Shown here: positions 51,705 to 62,551 of the stretch, piece by piece | Numbering within the stretch: the stretch's first letter is position 1 | How the letters are laid out: every line of letters begins with the position of its first letter | DNA from: an uncultured Bacteroides sp. | GTDB lineage: Bacteria; Bacteroidota; Bacteroidia; Bacteroidales; Bacteroidaceae | Reading direction: 5' to 3' | Length of the DNA stretch: 64,000 nt | NCBI GenBank assembly: GCA_944320865.1 | Contig: CALUJC010000004.1 | Span: forward strand, 34,974 to 98,973 | The notes under the pieces: generated by a model | Database searches by the model: none | Told to the model about the DNA's origin: nothing | What the model saw: the letters and a program-made list of their open reading frames with translations, nothing else | Translations under genes and position numbers: made by a program

Positions 51705-53270
51705 ATGAAGAAGTGGAAGCATGTATGCTTAGGATTGGCTCTTTTGCTGGCGGTAGGTGATGCCTTTGCCCAGCAGTCTGTTGTGATGCGTGTGAATGGC
51801 CGTGAAGTGTCGTTGGGCGAATTTTACTTGGCTTACCGGTGCGATAGTCTACAGCAGGAGACGACGGGACTGGAAGTGAGCGACTTTGTGCCTCGCTTCG
51901 TCAATCGTAAACTGAGGGCAATGGCGGCCGAAGAGGCAGGCTTGGATACATTGACCGATTTTAAGGAGGCAATGGCCGGCTACCGGAAGCAGTTGGCCGA
52001 GGCTGTGTGGGCCAAAGAGGCGGTGGCGGAGGGCGAAGCACGCCGGCTTTACGACCGGATGTCCCGCATGCATCGCCCCGAGACCATTTGTGTGGAACAC
52101 ATCTTCAAGCGGCTTCCCCAAAATGTGCCTGGCACAGTGCTGTGTGAGGTGGAAGCCCGGATGGATACGATATATAATAGGCTGGTGCAAGAAGGGGGAG
52201 CTGGCTTTGAAGCTTATGTGCAGGAGTTTTCGGATGAGAAAGATACGTTTTGTGTACGTTCTTTGCAAATGCCGATAGAGTTTGAGGATACAGTTTGGGC
52301 TTTGCGGCCCGGTAGTTTTTCCCGTCCGTTTTTTACCCCCCAGGGCATTCATATCGTAAAGGTCGTTGCGCGGAAAGAAGTGGCTCCGTTTGAAAAGGTG
52401 AGGGAGCGGCTTGTGCTGGATAACTTCCGGAGGCAGGTGCAGACTTCTAAAGTACTTCCGGGTGGCTTGCTGAAACGGTTGGAACAGGCTTATCATTTTA
52501 CACCGGATAAGAAGGGAATGAATGAACTGGTGCGCCGGGGCAATACAAAGCGGGTTTTGTTTACGCTGAATGGAAAGGCATATACAGGTGCTGAATTTTC
52601 TCTGTTTGCCTCTGCTTATCCAGGAGGAGTGAGGCAACAACTGGATGCATTTGTGGTGAAGTCATTGCTCGATTGTGAATATGCTTGCATGGAACAAAGG
52701 GGTATGACTTTCGGGTTGCAGATGCAAATGCACCGGGATAGTTTGTTGGCATGTGCCATCTATGATAAGGAAGTGACGCAAAAGGGAATATCGGATGAGG
52801 AAGCGTTGCAGAAATATTTCAAAGCACATCAGTCGGACTATTATTGGGATACTCCCCGCTACAAGGGAATCGTACTGCATTGTGTCAATAGGCGGACAGC
52901 CAAGCGAGTGAAAAAACTGCTGAGTCAAGTGCCTGTCAATGAATGGTTGGATGCTGTCAGGCTGGTCTTCAACGATGGAGAACGCCCGAAAGTACAGGCT
53001 GAACAGGGACTTTTTTCTTTGGGCGAGAATGCATTTGTGGACTACCATGTGTTTGGTGGCGTTAAGCCGGAAAGACTTCGGGATTTTCCTTACACCGCCT
53101 TGTTCGGAAAATTGATGAAAGGGCCGGATGATTATTGGGAAGTACGCGAGAGGCTTATTGCGGATTACCGGTTGTATTTGGAGGAGCAATGGCAAGCTGC
53201 TTTGTGTGCAAAAGGTAAGGTTGAAATAAACGAAGAGGTTTTAAAAACAGTTAATAATAGCCTTAGGTAA
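51705..53270 (+). CDS. Periplasmic parvulin-type peptidyl-prolyl isomerase (SurA/PpiD-like)
   Basis: This 521-residue protein has a signal peptide (about 1-22, DAFAQQ). An N-terminal SurA-like helical region (about 25-125) is followed by a parvulin rotamase domain (about 125-230, RPETICVEHIFKRLPQN, FSDEKDTFC, LRPGSFSRPFFTPQGIHIVKVVARKE). The remaining C-terminal half is less conserved and may contain a second degenerate rotamase. It would assist folding of outer-membrane proteins. It is the first of three related genes in a row (51705-55562) and is probably co-transcribed with them. Confidence 0.85.
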   Translation: MKKWKHVCLGLALLLAVGDAFAQQSVVMRVNGREVSLGEFYLAYRCDSLQQETTGLEVSDFVPRFVNRKLRAMAAEEAGLDTLTDFKEAMAGYRKQLAEAVWAKEAVAEGEARRLYDRMSRMHRPETICVEHIFKRLPQNVPGTVLCEVEARMDTIYNRLVQEGGAGFEAYVQEFSDEKDTFCVRSLQMPIEFEDTVWALRPGSFSRPFFTPQGIHIVKVVARKEVAPFEKVRERLVLDNFRRQVQTSKVLPGGLLKRLEQAYHFTPDKKGMNELVRRGNTKRVLFTLNGKAYTGAEFSLFASAYPGGVRQQLDAFVVKSLLDCEYACMEQRGMTFGLQMQMHRDSLLACAIYDKEVTQKGISDEEALQKYFKAHQSDYYWDTPRYKGIVLHCVNRRTAKRVKKLLSQVPVNEWLDAVRLVFNDGERPKVQAEQGLFSLGENAFVDYHVFGGVKPERLRDFPYTALFGKLMKGPDDYWEVRERLIADYRLYLEEQWQAALCAKGKVEINEEVLKTVNNSLR

Positions 53271-53325
53271 TTATGGAAAGCCGTATCTTCGTAGTTCAAA
53301 AACAACGTAAATGTCAATTTAGGCG

Positions 53326-54171
53326 ATGCGGATAGCATGTTTGGGGCTTTTGGTAATATTTCTTTGTGTGTCATGTCGTGAAAAACATGACCATGAGGGA
53401 AAGACTCCATTGGTGGAAGTCGGGGAAAATTTCCTTTACTTTGAAGATTTGCAAGGGGCGCTTCCGTCCGGTTTGTCAAAAGAGGATAGCGTTTTGTTTT
53501 CAGAACAATACATCCGTCATTGGATAGAAGAGACATTGCTTTACGATAAGGCTCAAGACAATATTTCGGACAACGAGACATTGGATAGGCAAGTGGCTAA
53601 CTACCGGAAAGCGCTGGTGATGCATGCTTATCAACAGGCTTTGATAGATCAAAAACTTGCGAAAGAAATTTCCGAGGATGAGTTGCAGGCTTATTATCAG
53701 AATAATCCGGAACTGTTTAAAGTAGAACGTCCTCTGATAAAGGGATTATTCATAAAGGTTCCTCTTACGGCTCCCCGTTTGGCAGAAGTGCGGCATTGGT
53801 ATAAGCAGGAAGAAGGGGAAGCTGTGGAAAAACTGGAAAAATACAGCCTGCAGCATGCTGTGAAGTACGAATACTTTTATGATCGCTGGATGCCGCTGGC
53901 CGAAATTATCGGTATGCTCCCGCTGCAAGGTTCGGATGCAGATGCTTATATAGAGAAACATCGGCAGGTGGAGTTGAAAGACACGGCATTCTATTATTTC
54001 TTGCATGTCAGTGATTATCGTGCTGTGGGCGATGTGGCTCCCTATGATTATGCCCGTAGGCAGGTTAAGGAAATGTTGTTCAACGTGAAACAAGTGCAAT
54101 ATCTTGAACAGGTTAAAGATGACCTGTACCAGCGGGCGGAAGAAAAGAACAGAATAAAAAAATATTATTAG
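53326..54171 (+). CDS. Predicted lipoprotein of the isomerase cluster
   Basis: This 281-residue protein has lipobox FLCVSC (Cys near 17). The body is mostly helical and resembles the N-terminal chaperone part of SurA-type proteins (HWIEETLLYDKAQDN, ELQAYYQNNPELFKVERPLIKGLFIKVP). No complete rotamase core was recognised, so it may be a chaperone-only relative. It lies between two clear isomerase genes, 55 bases after one and 17 before the next, which supports a role in outer-membrane protein assembly. The family name is uncertain. Confidence 0.7.
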   Translation: MRIACLGLLVIFLCVSCREKHDHEGKTPLVEVGENFLYFEDLQGALPSGLSKEDSVLFSEQYIRHWIEETLLYDKAQDNISDNETLDRQVANYRKALVMHAYQQALIDQKLAKEISEDELQAYYQNNPELFKVERPLIKGLFIKVPLTAPRLAEVRHWYKQEEGEAVEKLEKYSLQHAVKYEYFYDRWMPLAEIIGMLPLQGSDADAYIEKHRQVELKDTAFYYFLHVSDYRAVGDVAPYDYARRQVKEMLFNVKQVQYLEQVKDDLYQRAEEKNRIKKYY

Positions 54172-54188
54172 AATATATATAGACAAAC

Positions 54189-55562
54189 ATGAGAAAGTTT
54201 ATGAACTTTAAATCGGTTGTTTTAGGTGCTGCGATGCTTTTGGCAGGTTGTTCTGCTGCATACGGGCAAGACAATATTGTTGATGAAGTTGTTTGGGTGG
54301 TAGGCAACGAGGCTATCTTGAAGTCTGAAGTGGAAGAAGCCCGAATGAGTGCCATATATGAAGGACGTAAATTTGACCGCGACCCGTATTGCGTGATTCC
54401 TGAAGAAATAGCTGTGCAGAAGTTATTCCTCCACCAAGCGGAACTTGACAGTATCGAGGTTTCTGAAACTGAAGTGATACAACGTGTTGACTATATGACA
54501 AACATGTATATTGCCAACATTGGTTCGCGCGAGAAGATGGAAGAATATTTCAACAAGACTTCCAGCCAGATTCGTGAAACTTTGCGGGAGAATGCCCGTG
54601 AAGGCTTGCGGGTGCAGAAGATGCAGCAAGAGCTGGTGGGTGATGTCAAGGTGACACCGGCAGAAGTGCGCCGTTATTTCAAAGACTTGCCTATGGACAG
54701 CATTCCTTATATCCCGACGCAAGTAGAAGTGCAGATTATCACTCAAGAGCCTAAAATACCTTTGGAGGAAATTGAGAATGTGAAGCGCACCTTGCGTGAG
54801 TATACCGACCGTGTGAATAAAGGTGAAACCAGCTTCTCCACGTTGGCACGCATGTATTCGGAAGACCGTGCTTCGGCCATTAATGGTGGCGAGATGCCTT
54901 TCTACGGGCGTGGACAGTTGGACCCGGCTTTTGCCAATGTGGCTTTCAACCTGCAGGAACCCAATAAGATTTCTAAGATTGTGGAATCGGAATTCGGCTT
55001 CCACATCATCCAGTTGATAGAGAAGCGTGGTGAGCGCATCAAGGTGCGCCATATATTGTTGAAACCCCATATCCCCGAGGCCGCTTTGCAGGCTGCCAAT
55101 GCCCGCCTGGACTCTATTGCCGATGATATTCGCAATAATAAGTTTACGTTTGAGGAGGCGGCCTCCGTGTTGTCGCAGGACAAGGATACGCGTAATAACC
55201 ACGGCTTGCTGCCTAACCCTAACACCAATACCTCTAAGTTTGAGATGCAGGAACTTCCTCCAGAAATAGCCAAGGTGGTGGACAACATGAAGGTGGGTGA
55301 GATATCCGATGCCTTCACCATGATTCCACAGAAGACGGGCAAGGAGGTCTGTGTGATAGTAAAACTGAAAAGCCGAACCAACGGTCATAAGGCAACGATT
55401 ACCGATGATTACCAGAACTTGAAGAACATTGTGCTCGAGAAGCGCCGTGCCGAGGTGCTGGACAAGTGGATACGCGAAAAGCAGAAACGCACTTATGTCC
55501 GCATCAAGGATGGCTGGAAGAACAATTGCGCCTTCAAGTATCCCGGTTGGATTAAAGATTGA
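54189..55562 (+). CDS. SurA-like peptidyl-prolyl isomerase
   Basis: This 457-residue periplasmic chaperone has a signal peptide or lipobox (LLAGCSAAYGQ, residue about 20-25). SurA N-terminal helices follow (DEVVWVVGNEAILKSEVEEARM). Two parvulin domains lie at about 175-280 (ARMYSEDRASAINGGEMPFYGRGQLDPAF, IVESEFGFHIIQLIEKRGE) and 280-385 (IKVRHILLKPHIPEAALQ, NHGLLPN). This domain order is that of SurA. It should escort SusC, TonB receptors and other barrel proteins to the assembly machinery. The OstA-like gene starts 36 bases later. Confidence 0.9.
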   Translation: MRKFMNFKSVVLGAAMLLAGCSAAYGQDNIVDEVVWVVGNEAILKSEVEEARMSAIYEGRKFDRDPYCVIPEEIAVQKLFLHQAELDSIEVSETEVIQRVDYMTNMYIANIGSREKMEEYFNKTSSQIRETLRENAREGLRVQKMQQELVGDVKVTPAEVRRYFKDLPMDSIPYIPTQVEVQIITQEPKIPLEEIENVKRTLREYTDRVNKGETSFSTLARMYSEDRASAINGGEMPFYGRGQLDPAFANVAFNLQEPNKISKIVESEFGFHIIQLIEKRGERIKVRHILLKPHIPEAALQAANARLDSIADDIRNNKFTFEEAASVLSQDKDTRNNHGLLPNPNTNTSKFEMQELPPEIAKVVDNMKVGEISDAFTMIPQKTGKEVCVIVKLKSRTNGHKATITDDYQNLKNIVLEKRRAEVLDKWIREKQKRTYVRIKDGWKNNCAFKYPGWIKD

Positions 55563-55598
55563 GCACCTTGCGCTCCGCAAAGCTTTACCTGATATTGT

Positions 55599-57269
55599 AT
55601 GCAAGAAAGGAATAGAAGATTTTATCTCGCAGGCAGGCATAAGGCACTATTGGTAGGTGTCCTGTGCCTGCTTGGCGTAGGTTTGCTTAGTGCGCGGGAC
55701 AAGACAGCGGACGAGGAACCCGAGAGGAAAAAGACCCGCATCGACCTGCTCTTTGCCGAACGGGCGTGGACCGACCAGCAGGTGCTGCCCGACGTGCAGG
55801 TGCTTATCGGCTCCGTCAAGCTGAGGCACGACAGCATGTACATGTACTGCGACAGTGCACTGATTTATGAGAAAATAAACTCGGTGGAAGCTTTCGGTAA
55901 TGTGCGCATGGAGCAGGGTGACACGCTGTTTATCTATGGTGACTACCTGTATTACGACGGTATGTCGCAGCTGGCCATGCTGCGCGAGCATGTCCGCCTG
56001 ATAAACCGGACGGCGGAGCTGACTACCGACAGCTTGAACTACGACCGGGTATTCAACCTGGGCTACTACTTCACCGGCGGCACGCTGACCGATGAGGACA
56101 ACGTGCTTACCTCCGTGTGGGGCGAATACAGTCCGGCTACCAAGCTGGCCGTGTTCAATCACGAGGTGGAGCTGACGAACCCCCAGTTTGTGCTGACCTC
56201 CGACACGTTGAAGTACAGCACGCTGACCAAAGTGGCCACCATCTTAGGCCCATCGGACATTGTGAGCGAGGAGAACCACATTTATTCCGAGCGCGGCATC
56301 TATGACACCAATACCGACCAGGCTGAGCTGCTGAACCGTTCCGTGCTGACCAATGGAGGCAGGAAGCTGACGGGCGACAGCCTCTTCTACGACCGTCGGG
56401 CCGGATACGGTGAGGCTTTCGACAATGTGCAGATGAATGACACCGTCAACCGCAACATGCTGACGGGCGACTATTGCTTCTACAATGAGCTGACGGAAAA
56501 CGCCGTCGCTACCCGCCGTGCGGTGGCCGTGGACTATTCGCAAGGCGACAGCCTGTTCATGCACGCCGATACCCTGCGGCTGATAACTTTCAACCTGAAT
56601 ACCGACTCCGTTTACCGCGAGATGCGTGCCTACCACAAGGTGCGTGCCTACCGCACGGACGTGCAGGCCGTGTGCGACTCCATGGTGTACAACTCCAAGG
56701 ATTCGTGCCTCACCATGTACACCGACCCCATCCTGTGGCAAGGTCCCCAGCAACTGCTTGGCGAGGAAATCAAGGTGTACATGAACGACAGCACCATCGA
56801 CTGGGCACACATCATCAGCCAGGCGCTGGCCATAGAGCAGAAAGACAGCGTGCACTACAACCAAGTGTCCGGCAAGGAGATGATGGCCTACTTCCAAGAG
56901 GGCGAGATGCGCCGTGTGGAGGTCAATGGCAACGTGCTCGTCGTCTACTATCCGGTGGAGGAGCGGGACAGCTCGCTCATCGGCATGGACTACACGGAGG
57001 GCAGCTTCCTGCGCATGCTGCTTCGCGACCGGCGTATGGAGCGTGGCTCATTTATCGGGAAAGCCACGGGCACCATGTACCCCATGGACCAGATTCCGCC
57101 CGACAAGATGCGCCTGCCCGCCTTTGTGTGGTTCGACTACATCCGCCCGGTGGACAAGGAAGACATCTTCAACTGGCGGGGGAAACGGGCCGACCAAGTA
57201 TTGCAGAAGTCCGACCGCAGGCCGGCCGCTTCACCAAGAGATATGCATATAGAACGAACTAAAAAGTAG
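55599..57269 (+). CDS. OstA-like (LptA/LptD-N type) envelope protein
   Basis: This 556-residue protein has an N-terminal signal or anchor (about 12-32, KALLVGVLCLLGVGLLSA). A long beta-jellyroll repeat region follows, typical of OstA/LptA proteins. It is built from units such as DSMYMYCDSALIYEKINSVEAFGNV, GDTLFIYGDYLYYDG and GRKLTGDSLFYDRRAGYGEAFDNV. It lacks the LptD barrel. LptA-type proteins bridge lipopolysaccharide transport across the periplasm. Position after SurA and before mutL is consistent with an envelope-biogenesis operon. Its exact role in Bacteroides is inferred from the family. Confidence 0.87.
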   Translation: MQERNRRFYLAGRHKALLVGVLCLLGVGLLSARDKTADEEPERKKTRIDLLFAERAWTDQQVLPDVQVLIGSVKLRHDSMYMYCDSALIYEKINSVEAFGNVRMEQGDTLFIYGDYLYYDGMSQLAMLREHVRLINRTAELTTDSLNYDRVFNLGYYFTGGTLTDEDNVLTSVWGEYSPATKLAVFNHEVELTNPQFVLTSDTLKYSTLTKVATILGPSDIVSEENHIYSERGIYDTNTDQAELLNRSVLTNGGRKLTGDSLFYDRRAGYGEAFDNVQMNDTVNRNMLTGDYCFYNELTENAVATRRAVAVDYSQGDSLFMHADTLRLITFNLNTDSVYREMRAYHKVRAYRTDVQAVCDSMVYNSKDSCLTMYTDPILWQGPQQLLGEEIKVYMNDSTIDWAHIISQALAIEQKDSVHYNQVSGKEMMAYFQEGEMRRVEVNGNVLVVYYPVEERDSSLIGMDYTEGSFLRMLLRDRRMERGSFIGKATGTMYPMDQIPPDKMRLPAFVWFDYIRPVDKEDIFNWRGKRADQVLQKSDRRPAASPRDMHIERTKK

Positions 57270-57279
57270 CAAAACGACT

Positions 57280-57570
57280 ATGGGAATGTTTACAATGCAA
57301 AAGCCGCGCGGTTTCCACCATAACTATATCTATGTGGACGAGCGCAAGGAGAAGCTTGACAAAATGAAGGAAGACGCCAAGCGCGAACTGGGCATGGCGC
57401 CGCCGAAGGAGTTCTCCCCCGAAGACATCCGGGGCAAAATCTTTGCCCAGACCAAGCATGTGCGCCGCCGCCGCGAGAGCGGGCGCAAACCCGCTAAACT
57501 GGGCATCCTCATCGGGGCCATCATATTGCTGATATGGCTGTGGCATGCCCTTTCCAACGGGATTATCTGA
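57280..57570 (+). CDS. Small single-span membrane protein of unknown function
   Basis: This 96-residue protein has a charged, lysine- and arginine-rich N-terminal part (about 15-70). One C-terminal transmembrane helix lies at about 72-92 (KLGILIGAIILLIWLWHAL). Tail-anchored topology with the charged part in the cytoplasm is likely. It starts 10 bases after the OstA-like stop, so it is in the same operon. I do not recognise the family and no function is assigned. Confidence 0.75.
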   Translation: MGMFTMQKPRGFHHNYIYVDERKEKLDKMKEDAKRELGMAPPKEFSPEDIRGKIFAQTKHVRRRRESGRKPAKLGILIGAIILLIWLWHALSNGII

Positions 57571-57602
57571 CCCTCTTGCCGATTTTATATGGGCAGGGTG
57601 AA

Positions 57603-57668
57603 AAATCCAGGTGGGCGTCCTGTGCTACCCCGGTGGGCTTTCAAGACTATCCAGGTGGCTTTTCTAAA
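57603..57668 (+). repeat. Three 22-nt imperfect tandem repeats upstream of mutL
   Basis: Three units of 22 nt start at 57603, 57625 and 57647. Each contains CC(A/G)GGTGGGC or CCAGGTGGCT at the same offset. They lie 45 bases before the mutL start. The length is twice the 11-nt period seen elsewhere in the window. Confidence 0.55.
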
Positions 57669-57712
57669 CTATCTTTCCATTCTTTATTCTCAAGACAAAA
57701 GATTCAACATTT

Positions 57713-59581
57713 ATGAGCGATATCATTCATTTGTTGCCCGATTCGGTGGCCAACCAGATTGCCGCCGGCGAGGTGATACAACGCCCCGCCTCCGTCGTCA
57801 AGGAACTGGTGGAAAATGCCGTGGATGCCGGCGCAAAGGAAATACATGTGCTGGTGACCGATGCCGGGAAGACCTGCATCCAGGTGATTGACGACGGCCG
57901 GGGCATGTCCGAAACCGATGCGCGCCTGGCCTTCGAGCGGCATGCCACGTCCAAGATACAGGCGGCGGCCGACCTCTTTGCCCTCCGCACCATGGGCTTC
58001 CGTGGCGAGGCTCTGGCCTCCATAGCCGCCGTGGCCGAGGTGGAGCTGAAGACCCGCCAGGCCGACGACGAGCTGGGCACGCGCCTGCTGCTGGCCGGCT
58101 CGCGGGTGGAGAGCCAGGAAGTCGTGTCGTGCCCCAAGGGCAGCAACTTCTCCGTCAAGAACCTGTTTTTCAACGTCCCCGCGCGCCGCAAGTTTCTCAA
58201 GGCCAACTCCACGGAGCTGAGCAACGTGCTGGCCGAGTTCGAGCGCATTGTGCTGGTCCACCCCGATGTCAGCTTCTACCTCTACAGCAACGACACCGAG
58301 CTGTTCAACCTGCCCGCCTCCCCCTTGCGGCAGCGCATCATGGCCGTTTTCGGCAAGAAGATGAACCAGCAGCTTCTCTCGCTGGAAGTGGAGACCTCCA
58401 TGGTGAAAATCAGCGGCTACATTGCCAAGCCCGAAACCTCCCGCAAGAAGGGCCTGCGCCAGTACTTCTTCGTCAACGGCCGCTACATGCGCCACCCCTA
58501 CTTCCACAAGGCGGTGATGGAGGCCTACGACCGCCTCATCCCCGTGGGCGAGCAGGTGTCCTACTTCATTTACTTCGACGTGGACCCCGCCAACATCGAC
58601 GTCAACATCCATCCCACCAAGACCGAAATCAAGTTTGAGAACGAGCAAGCCATTTGGCAAATACTCTCGGCAGCAGTCAAGGAGACATTGGGGAAATCCA
58701 GTGCCGTGCCCTCTATTGATTTCGATACCGAAGACATGCCCGACATCCCCGCCTTCAATGCCGATGCCCCGTTGCATGCCCCCCAGTTGCATTACAATGC
58801 CGATTACAATCCGTTCAAGTCCTCGTCGGCCTCCTATGGCGGTGAGGGGTATTCCCGTCGTCCCATCGAGTGGGAGGCACTGTATTCCGGCGTGTCGAAA
58901 GCCAGCAAAATGAATACTCCCGCTCCCGATGAAGTGGATGCCGGGGAAGTATCCCATCCGGCTACTGGCAGCCAGGCACTCATCGGGCACGGAATGCCAG
59001 GCACCCGGCAAGAGCAAGGTGCCCAGCACTTTCAGTTCAAGGGAAGGTTTATCTTGACCTCTGTCAAGTCGGGATTGTTGGTGATAGACCAGCACCGTGC
59101 CCATGTCCGTGTGCTCTTCGACCGATACATGGCACAGATAGCCCAAAAGCAAGGTGTGTCGCAAGGCGTCCTGTTCCCCGAAATGATACAATTGCCGGCC
59201 TCCGAGGCTGCTGTGCTCGAGGCCATCCAGGACGACCTGTCTGCTGTAGGTTTCGAATTGTCTCCGCTGGGCGGCGGCAGCTATGCCATCAACGGTGTGC
59301 CTGCCGGCATTGAGGGACTGAATCCAGTAGAACTGGTACAGAGCATGCTCCATACGGCCATGGAGAAAGGGGGCGACGTAAAGGAGGAAGTACAGTCCAT
59401 ACTTGCCCTGACGCTAGCACGCGCCGCAGCCATTGTCTACGGCCAAGTGTTGAGCAGCGAGGAGATGGCCAACTTGGTAGACAGCCTTTTTGCCTGCCCA
59501 TCGCCCAACTATACACCCGACGGTCACGTCGTGCTAGCCACCATCAAGGAGGAGGATATTGAGAAGCTCTTTACCCGCTGA
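57713..59581 (+). CDS. mutL: DNA mismatch repair protein MutL
   Basis: This 622-residue protein has an N-terminal GHKL ATPase ([47 protein letters not shown]) to about 215. A transducer domain (to about 330, [26 protein letters not shown]), a variable linker and a C-terminal dimerisation domain (about 435-622) follow. The segment corresponding to the endonuclease motif DQHAxxE reads DQHRAHV (Asp459 onward), so the alanine and the key glutamate are missing. Full length otherwise. Last gene of the guaB-to-mutL plus-strand run. Confidence 0.96.
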   Translation: MSDIIHLLPDSVANQIAAGEVIQRPASVVKELVENAVDAGAKEIHVLVTDAGKTCIQVIDDGRGMSETDARLAFERHATSKIQAAADLFALRTMGFRGEALASIAAVAEVELKTRQADDELGTRLLLAGSRVESQEVVSCPKGSNFSVKNLFFNVPARRKFLKANSTELSNVLAEFERIVLVHPDVSFYLYSNDTELFNLPASPLRQRIMAVFGKKMNQQLLSLEVETSMVKISGYIAKPETSRKKGLRQYFFVNGRYMRHPYFHKAVMEAYDRLIPVGEQVSYFIYFDVDPANIDVNIHPTKTEIKFENEQAIWQILSAAVKETLGKSSAVPSIDFDTEDMPDIPAFNADAPLHAPQLHYNADYNPFKSSSASYGGEGYSRRPIEWEALYSGVSKASKMNTPAPDEVDAGEVSHPATGSQALIGHGMPGTRQEQGAQHFQFKGRFILTSVKSGLLVIDQHRAHVRVLFDRYMAQIAQKQGVSQGVLFPEMIQLPASEAAVLEAIQDDLSAVGFELSPLGGGSYAINGVPAGIEGLNPVELVQSMLHTAMEKGGDVKEEVQSILALTLARAAAIVYGQVLSSEEMANLVDSLFACPSPNYTPDGHVVLATIKEEDIEKLFTR

Positions 59582-59600
59582 GCGGGGTAAAAAGGAAGAA

Positions 59601-59759
59601 GAGGACGTATCAGAAAGTAACAGTAACTGAATTCATATTGCCCTGTCATTCTGAGCGCAAGCGAAGAATCTCCTAAAAGCGAAATAAGGAAGAGATCCTT
59701 CACTCTGTTCAGGATGGCAGGATAAAATGATAGTCAGCTTGCTTTCTGATACGCCCTCT
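59601..59759. repeat. MITE-like element, copy 3
   Basis: Ends are GAGGACGTATCAGAAAG (59601-59617) and CTTTCTGATACGCCCTC (59743-59759), 17-bp inverted repeats with one mismatch. The left end continues CAGTAACTGAATTC as in copies 1 and 2. The interior holds a TGTCATTCTGAGCGCAAGCG segment, a dispersed intergenic sequence type. It fills the gap between the convergent mutL and trpS genes. Confidence 0.7.
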
Positions 59760-59789
59760 TTTCCATTCTCGGCGGTGCCGGTTCCGTCT

Positions 59790-60989
<1,200 letters not shown>

Positions 60990-61015
60990 TCATTTGCGCT
61001 TGGAGATAGCACCTC

Positions 61016-61417
61016 CCTCCAAGAGGTTGATGTGGAAAAAGAAATATTTACAAAAACGCCCATTTTAAAAGCCATCGTCTCCTTATTCCCTCCCGAACAT
61101 GTCCGTATTTCCTACGGTCCACCTCCGACCCAATACGTCCATGGATTATCGGACTTGAGTCGGACTTGTATCGGAGGAGAGTCGGAGGTGGTACGTAGAC
61201 GGGTTGTATATGTTCCGTCAATATATTGAATTATAGGCTGTTATGGATGCTTCTTGTGATATTTTTTTGTAATAAAAAATGAATAATTGGAATTTTTTAT
61301 GTAAATATTTATGGATTTCCGTACGGAGAATGCGGGATTTTTAATATGTTTACATTTTCGCTCTTGTATGACTTGTCATCCGTGTCATCCATGTCATCTG
61401 CGGATGAAGAATGAACT
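61016..61417 (-). repeat. Diverged long repeat, copy 2 (inverted)
   Basis: This is the reverse-complement partner of 48331-48722, with the conserved palindromic core at about 61093-61200. It starts 128 bases beyond the trpS start codon. The two copies bracket 12.3 kb of chromosome in inverted orientation. The open frame crossing it on the plus strand (60942-61229) is not conserved in copy 1 and is rejected as a gene. Confidence 0.8.
61145..61188 (-). repeat. 11-nt tandem array, locus 4
   Basis: Plus-strand units are GATTATCGGAC, TTGAGTCGGAC, TTGTATCGGAG and GAGAGTCGGAG. This is the partner of locus 3, kept in register within the otherwise diverged long repeat. Confidence 0.75.
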
Positions 61418-61738
61418 GTGGATTTGCCAATAGCCTTTTATCTGAACACGGACGTAACATACCATCAAATAAAGAAAGAAATGTACTTCCGGCGAAAATA
61501 AATGCCTGTTTTGCCGTTGTAGCACAAAAAAAATCCATACCTTTGTATCGTTTTCTTATAGCTAATTGTGACGATAGAATACGAAGTACAATGATAGTGA
61601 AATTTTGCAAATGGGGGTAACGCAGGCATCTATTCCTAATATCCCCGGAACCGCGCCGTGCAGGTCGAAACCCAGACGCATGTATCCGGGACTTTTTGTA
61701 TCTGTACCGGATGATTTTGGAATTATTACATGTACTAT
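61418..61738 (+). promoter_or_regulatory. Upstream region of fimbrial locus with candidate promoter
   Basis: About 320 bases lie between the long repeat and the first fimbrial gene. TACCTTTG at 61538-61545 matches the -7 consensus. GTTG at 61516-61519 is an imperfect -33 with an 18-base spacer. A small inverted repeat, ATCCGG (61684-61689) with CCGGAT (61707-61712), lies in the leader. No gene is seen. Confidence 0.35.
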
Positions 61739-62551
61739 ATGAGAAAAATTTTGAGAACATTATTGACCGTATGGCTGTCCCTTTTCCTGCTGCCGCTGTC
61801 GGCGCAGGAGAAGACGGATACGGTCTACACCTTCCGCTTCCAGCGCATCACCGATGCCCCCGTTACGGAACCTGCAGCCGTGAAGCCTGCGGCCTCATGG
61901 TATGCCGGCATTCAGGTCGGAATGCCTTTCGGCACAAGCGCGATGAGCAGCTTCGGCGCAGACCGCACCACACCGGGCTGGAGTGCGGGCGTCTACGGCG
62001 GCTACCGCTTCAATCCCGTGCTCTCGCTCGAACTTCAGGCGGCATGGGGACAGCTCGCCATGAACCGGCGGGACTGCTGCCCCGACTACTGGATGGGAGC
62101 GGATGGAAACCGCTACGAAGCTGCCGTGGCTGGCATGGACGGCTGGTATATGTCCGACTTCCAGAGCCGCACTTTCATCCAGCGTTATGCCGCGCAGTTG
62201 AACGTGAACGTGCTCGGCTTCTTTCGTGCTACACGGGACAGCCGCTGGAGCCTCGACCTCTCGCCACACATCGCGGCCATTGGCACGGAGTCTGACTTCC
62301 GCCTTGTGGACGGTAAGGCCGATGTCCTGCAAGGCGATGCACGGTGGCATTTCGGTGCGGGCGGCAACGTGCAGGCTTCCTATACATTCCCCGTTGGTCT
62401 GCAGCTCGGCATCTACACAGGGATGACATACCTCACGGGCAAGCCGATGGACGGCACGCCGAAGTACCTGCACAAGGCGAACTACATCTGGGAAACCGGA
62501 CTGAGGCTCGGATGGAGCTTCGGCACAAAAGGAAAGGAGGACAGACAATGA
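61739..62551 (+). CDS. Outer-membrane beta-barrel protein of fimbrial locus
   Basis: This 270-residue protein has a signal peptide (about 1-21, LLPLSAQ). An OmpA-like or DUF3575-like barrel is suggested by alternating aromatic strands such as SWYAGIQVGMPFGTS, PGWSAGVYGGYRFNPVLSLELQAAWG and YIWETGLRLGWSFG. Related barrel proteins are commonly encoded at the head of Bacteroidetes FimA/Mfa-type fimbrial operons. ATG 61739 (MRKILRTLL) is preferred over an in-frame ATG three codons earlier. Its stop overlaps the next start codon (ATGA), so translation is coupled. Confidence 0.8.
   Translation: MRKILRTLLTVWLSLFLLPLSAQEKTDTVYTFRFQRITDAPVTEPAAVKPAASWYAGIQVGMPFGTSAMSSFGADRTTPGWSAGVYGGYRFNPVLSLELQAAWGQLAMNRRDCCPDYWMGADGNRYEAAVAGMDGWYMSDFQSRTFIQRYAAQLNVNVLGFFRATRDSRWSLDLSPHIAAIGTESDFRLVDGKADVLQGDARWHFGAGGNVQASYTFPVGLQLGIYTGMTYLTGKPMDGTPKYLHKANYIWETGLRLGWSFGTKGKEDRQ

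Noticed and set aside
62344-62547. Upstream extension of the fimbrial lipoprotein frame
   Set aside because: It overlaps the barrel-protein gene in another frame. The ATGA overlap and the signal peptide fix the start at 62548 or 62575.
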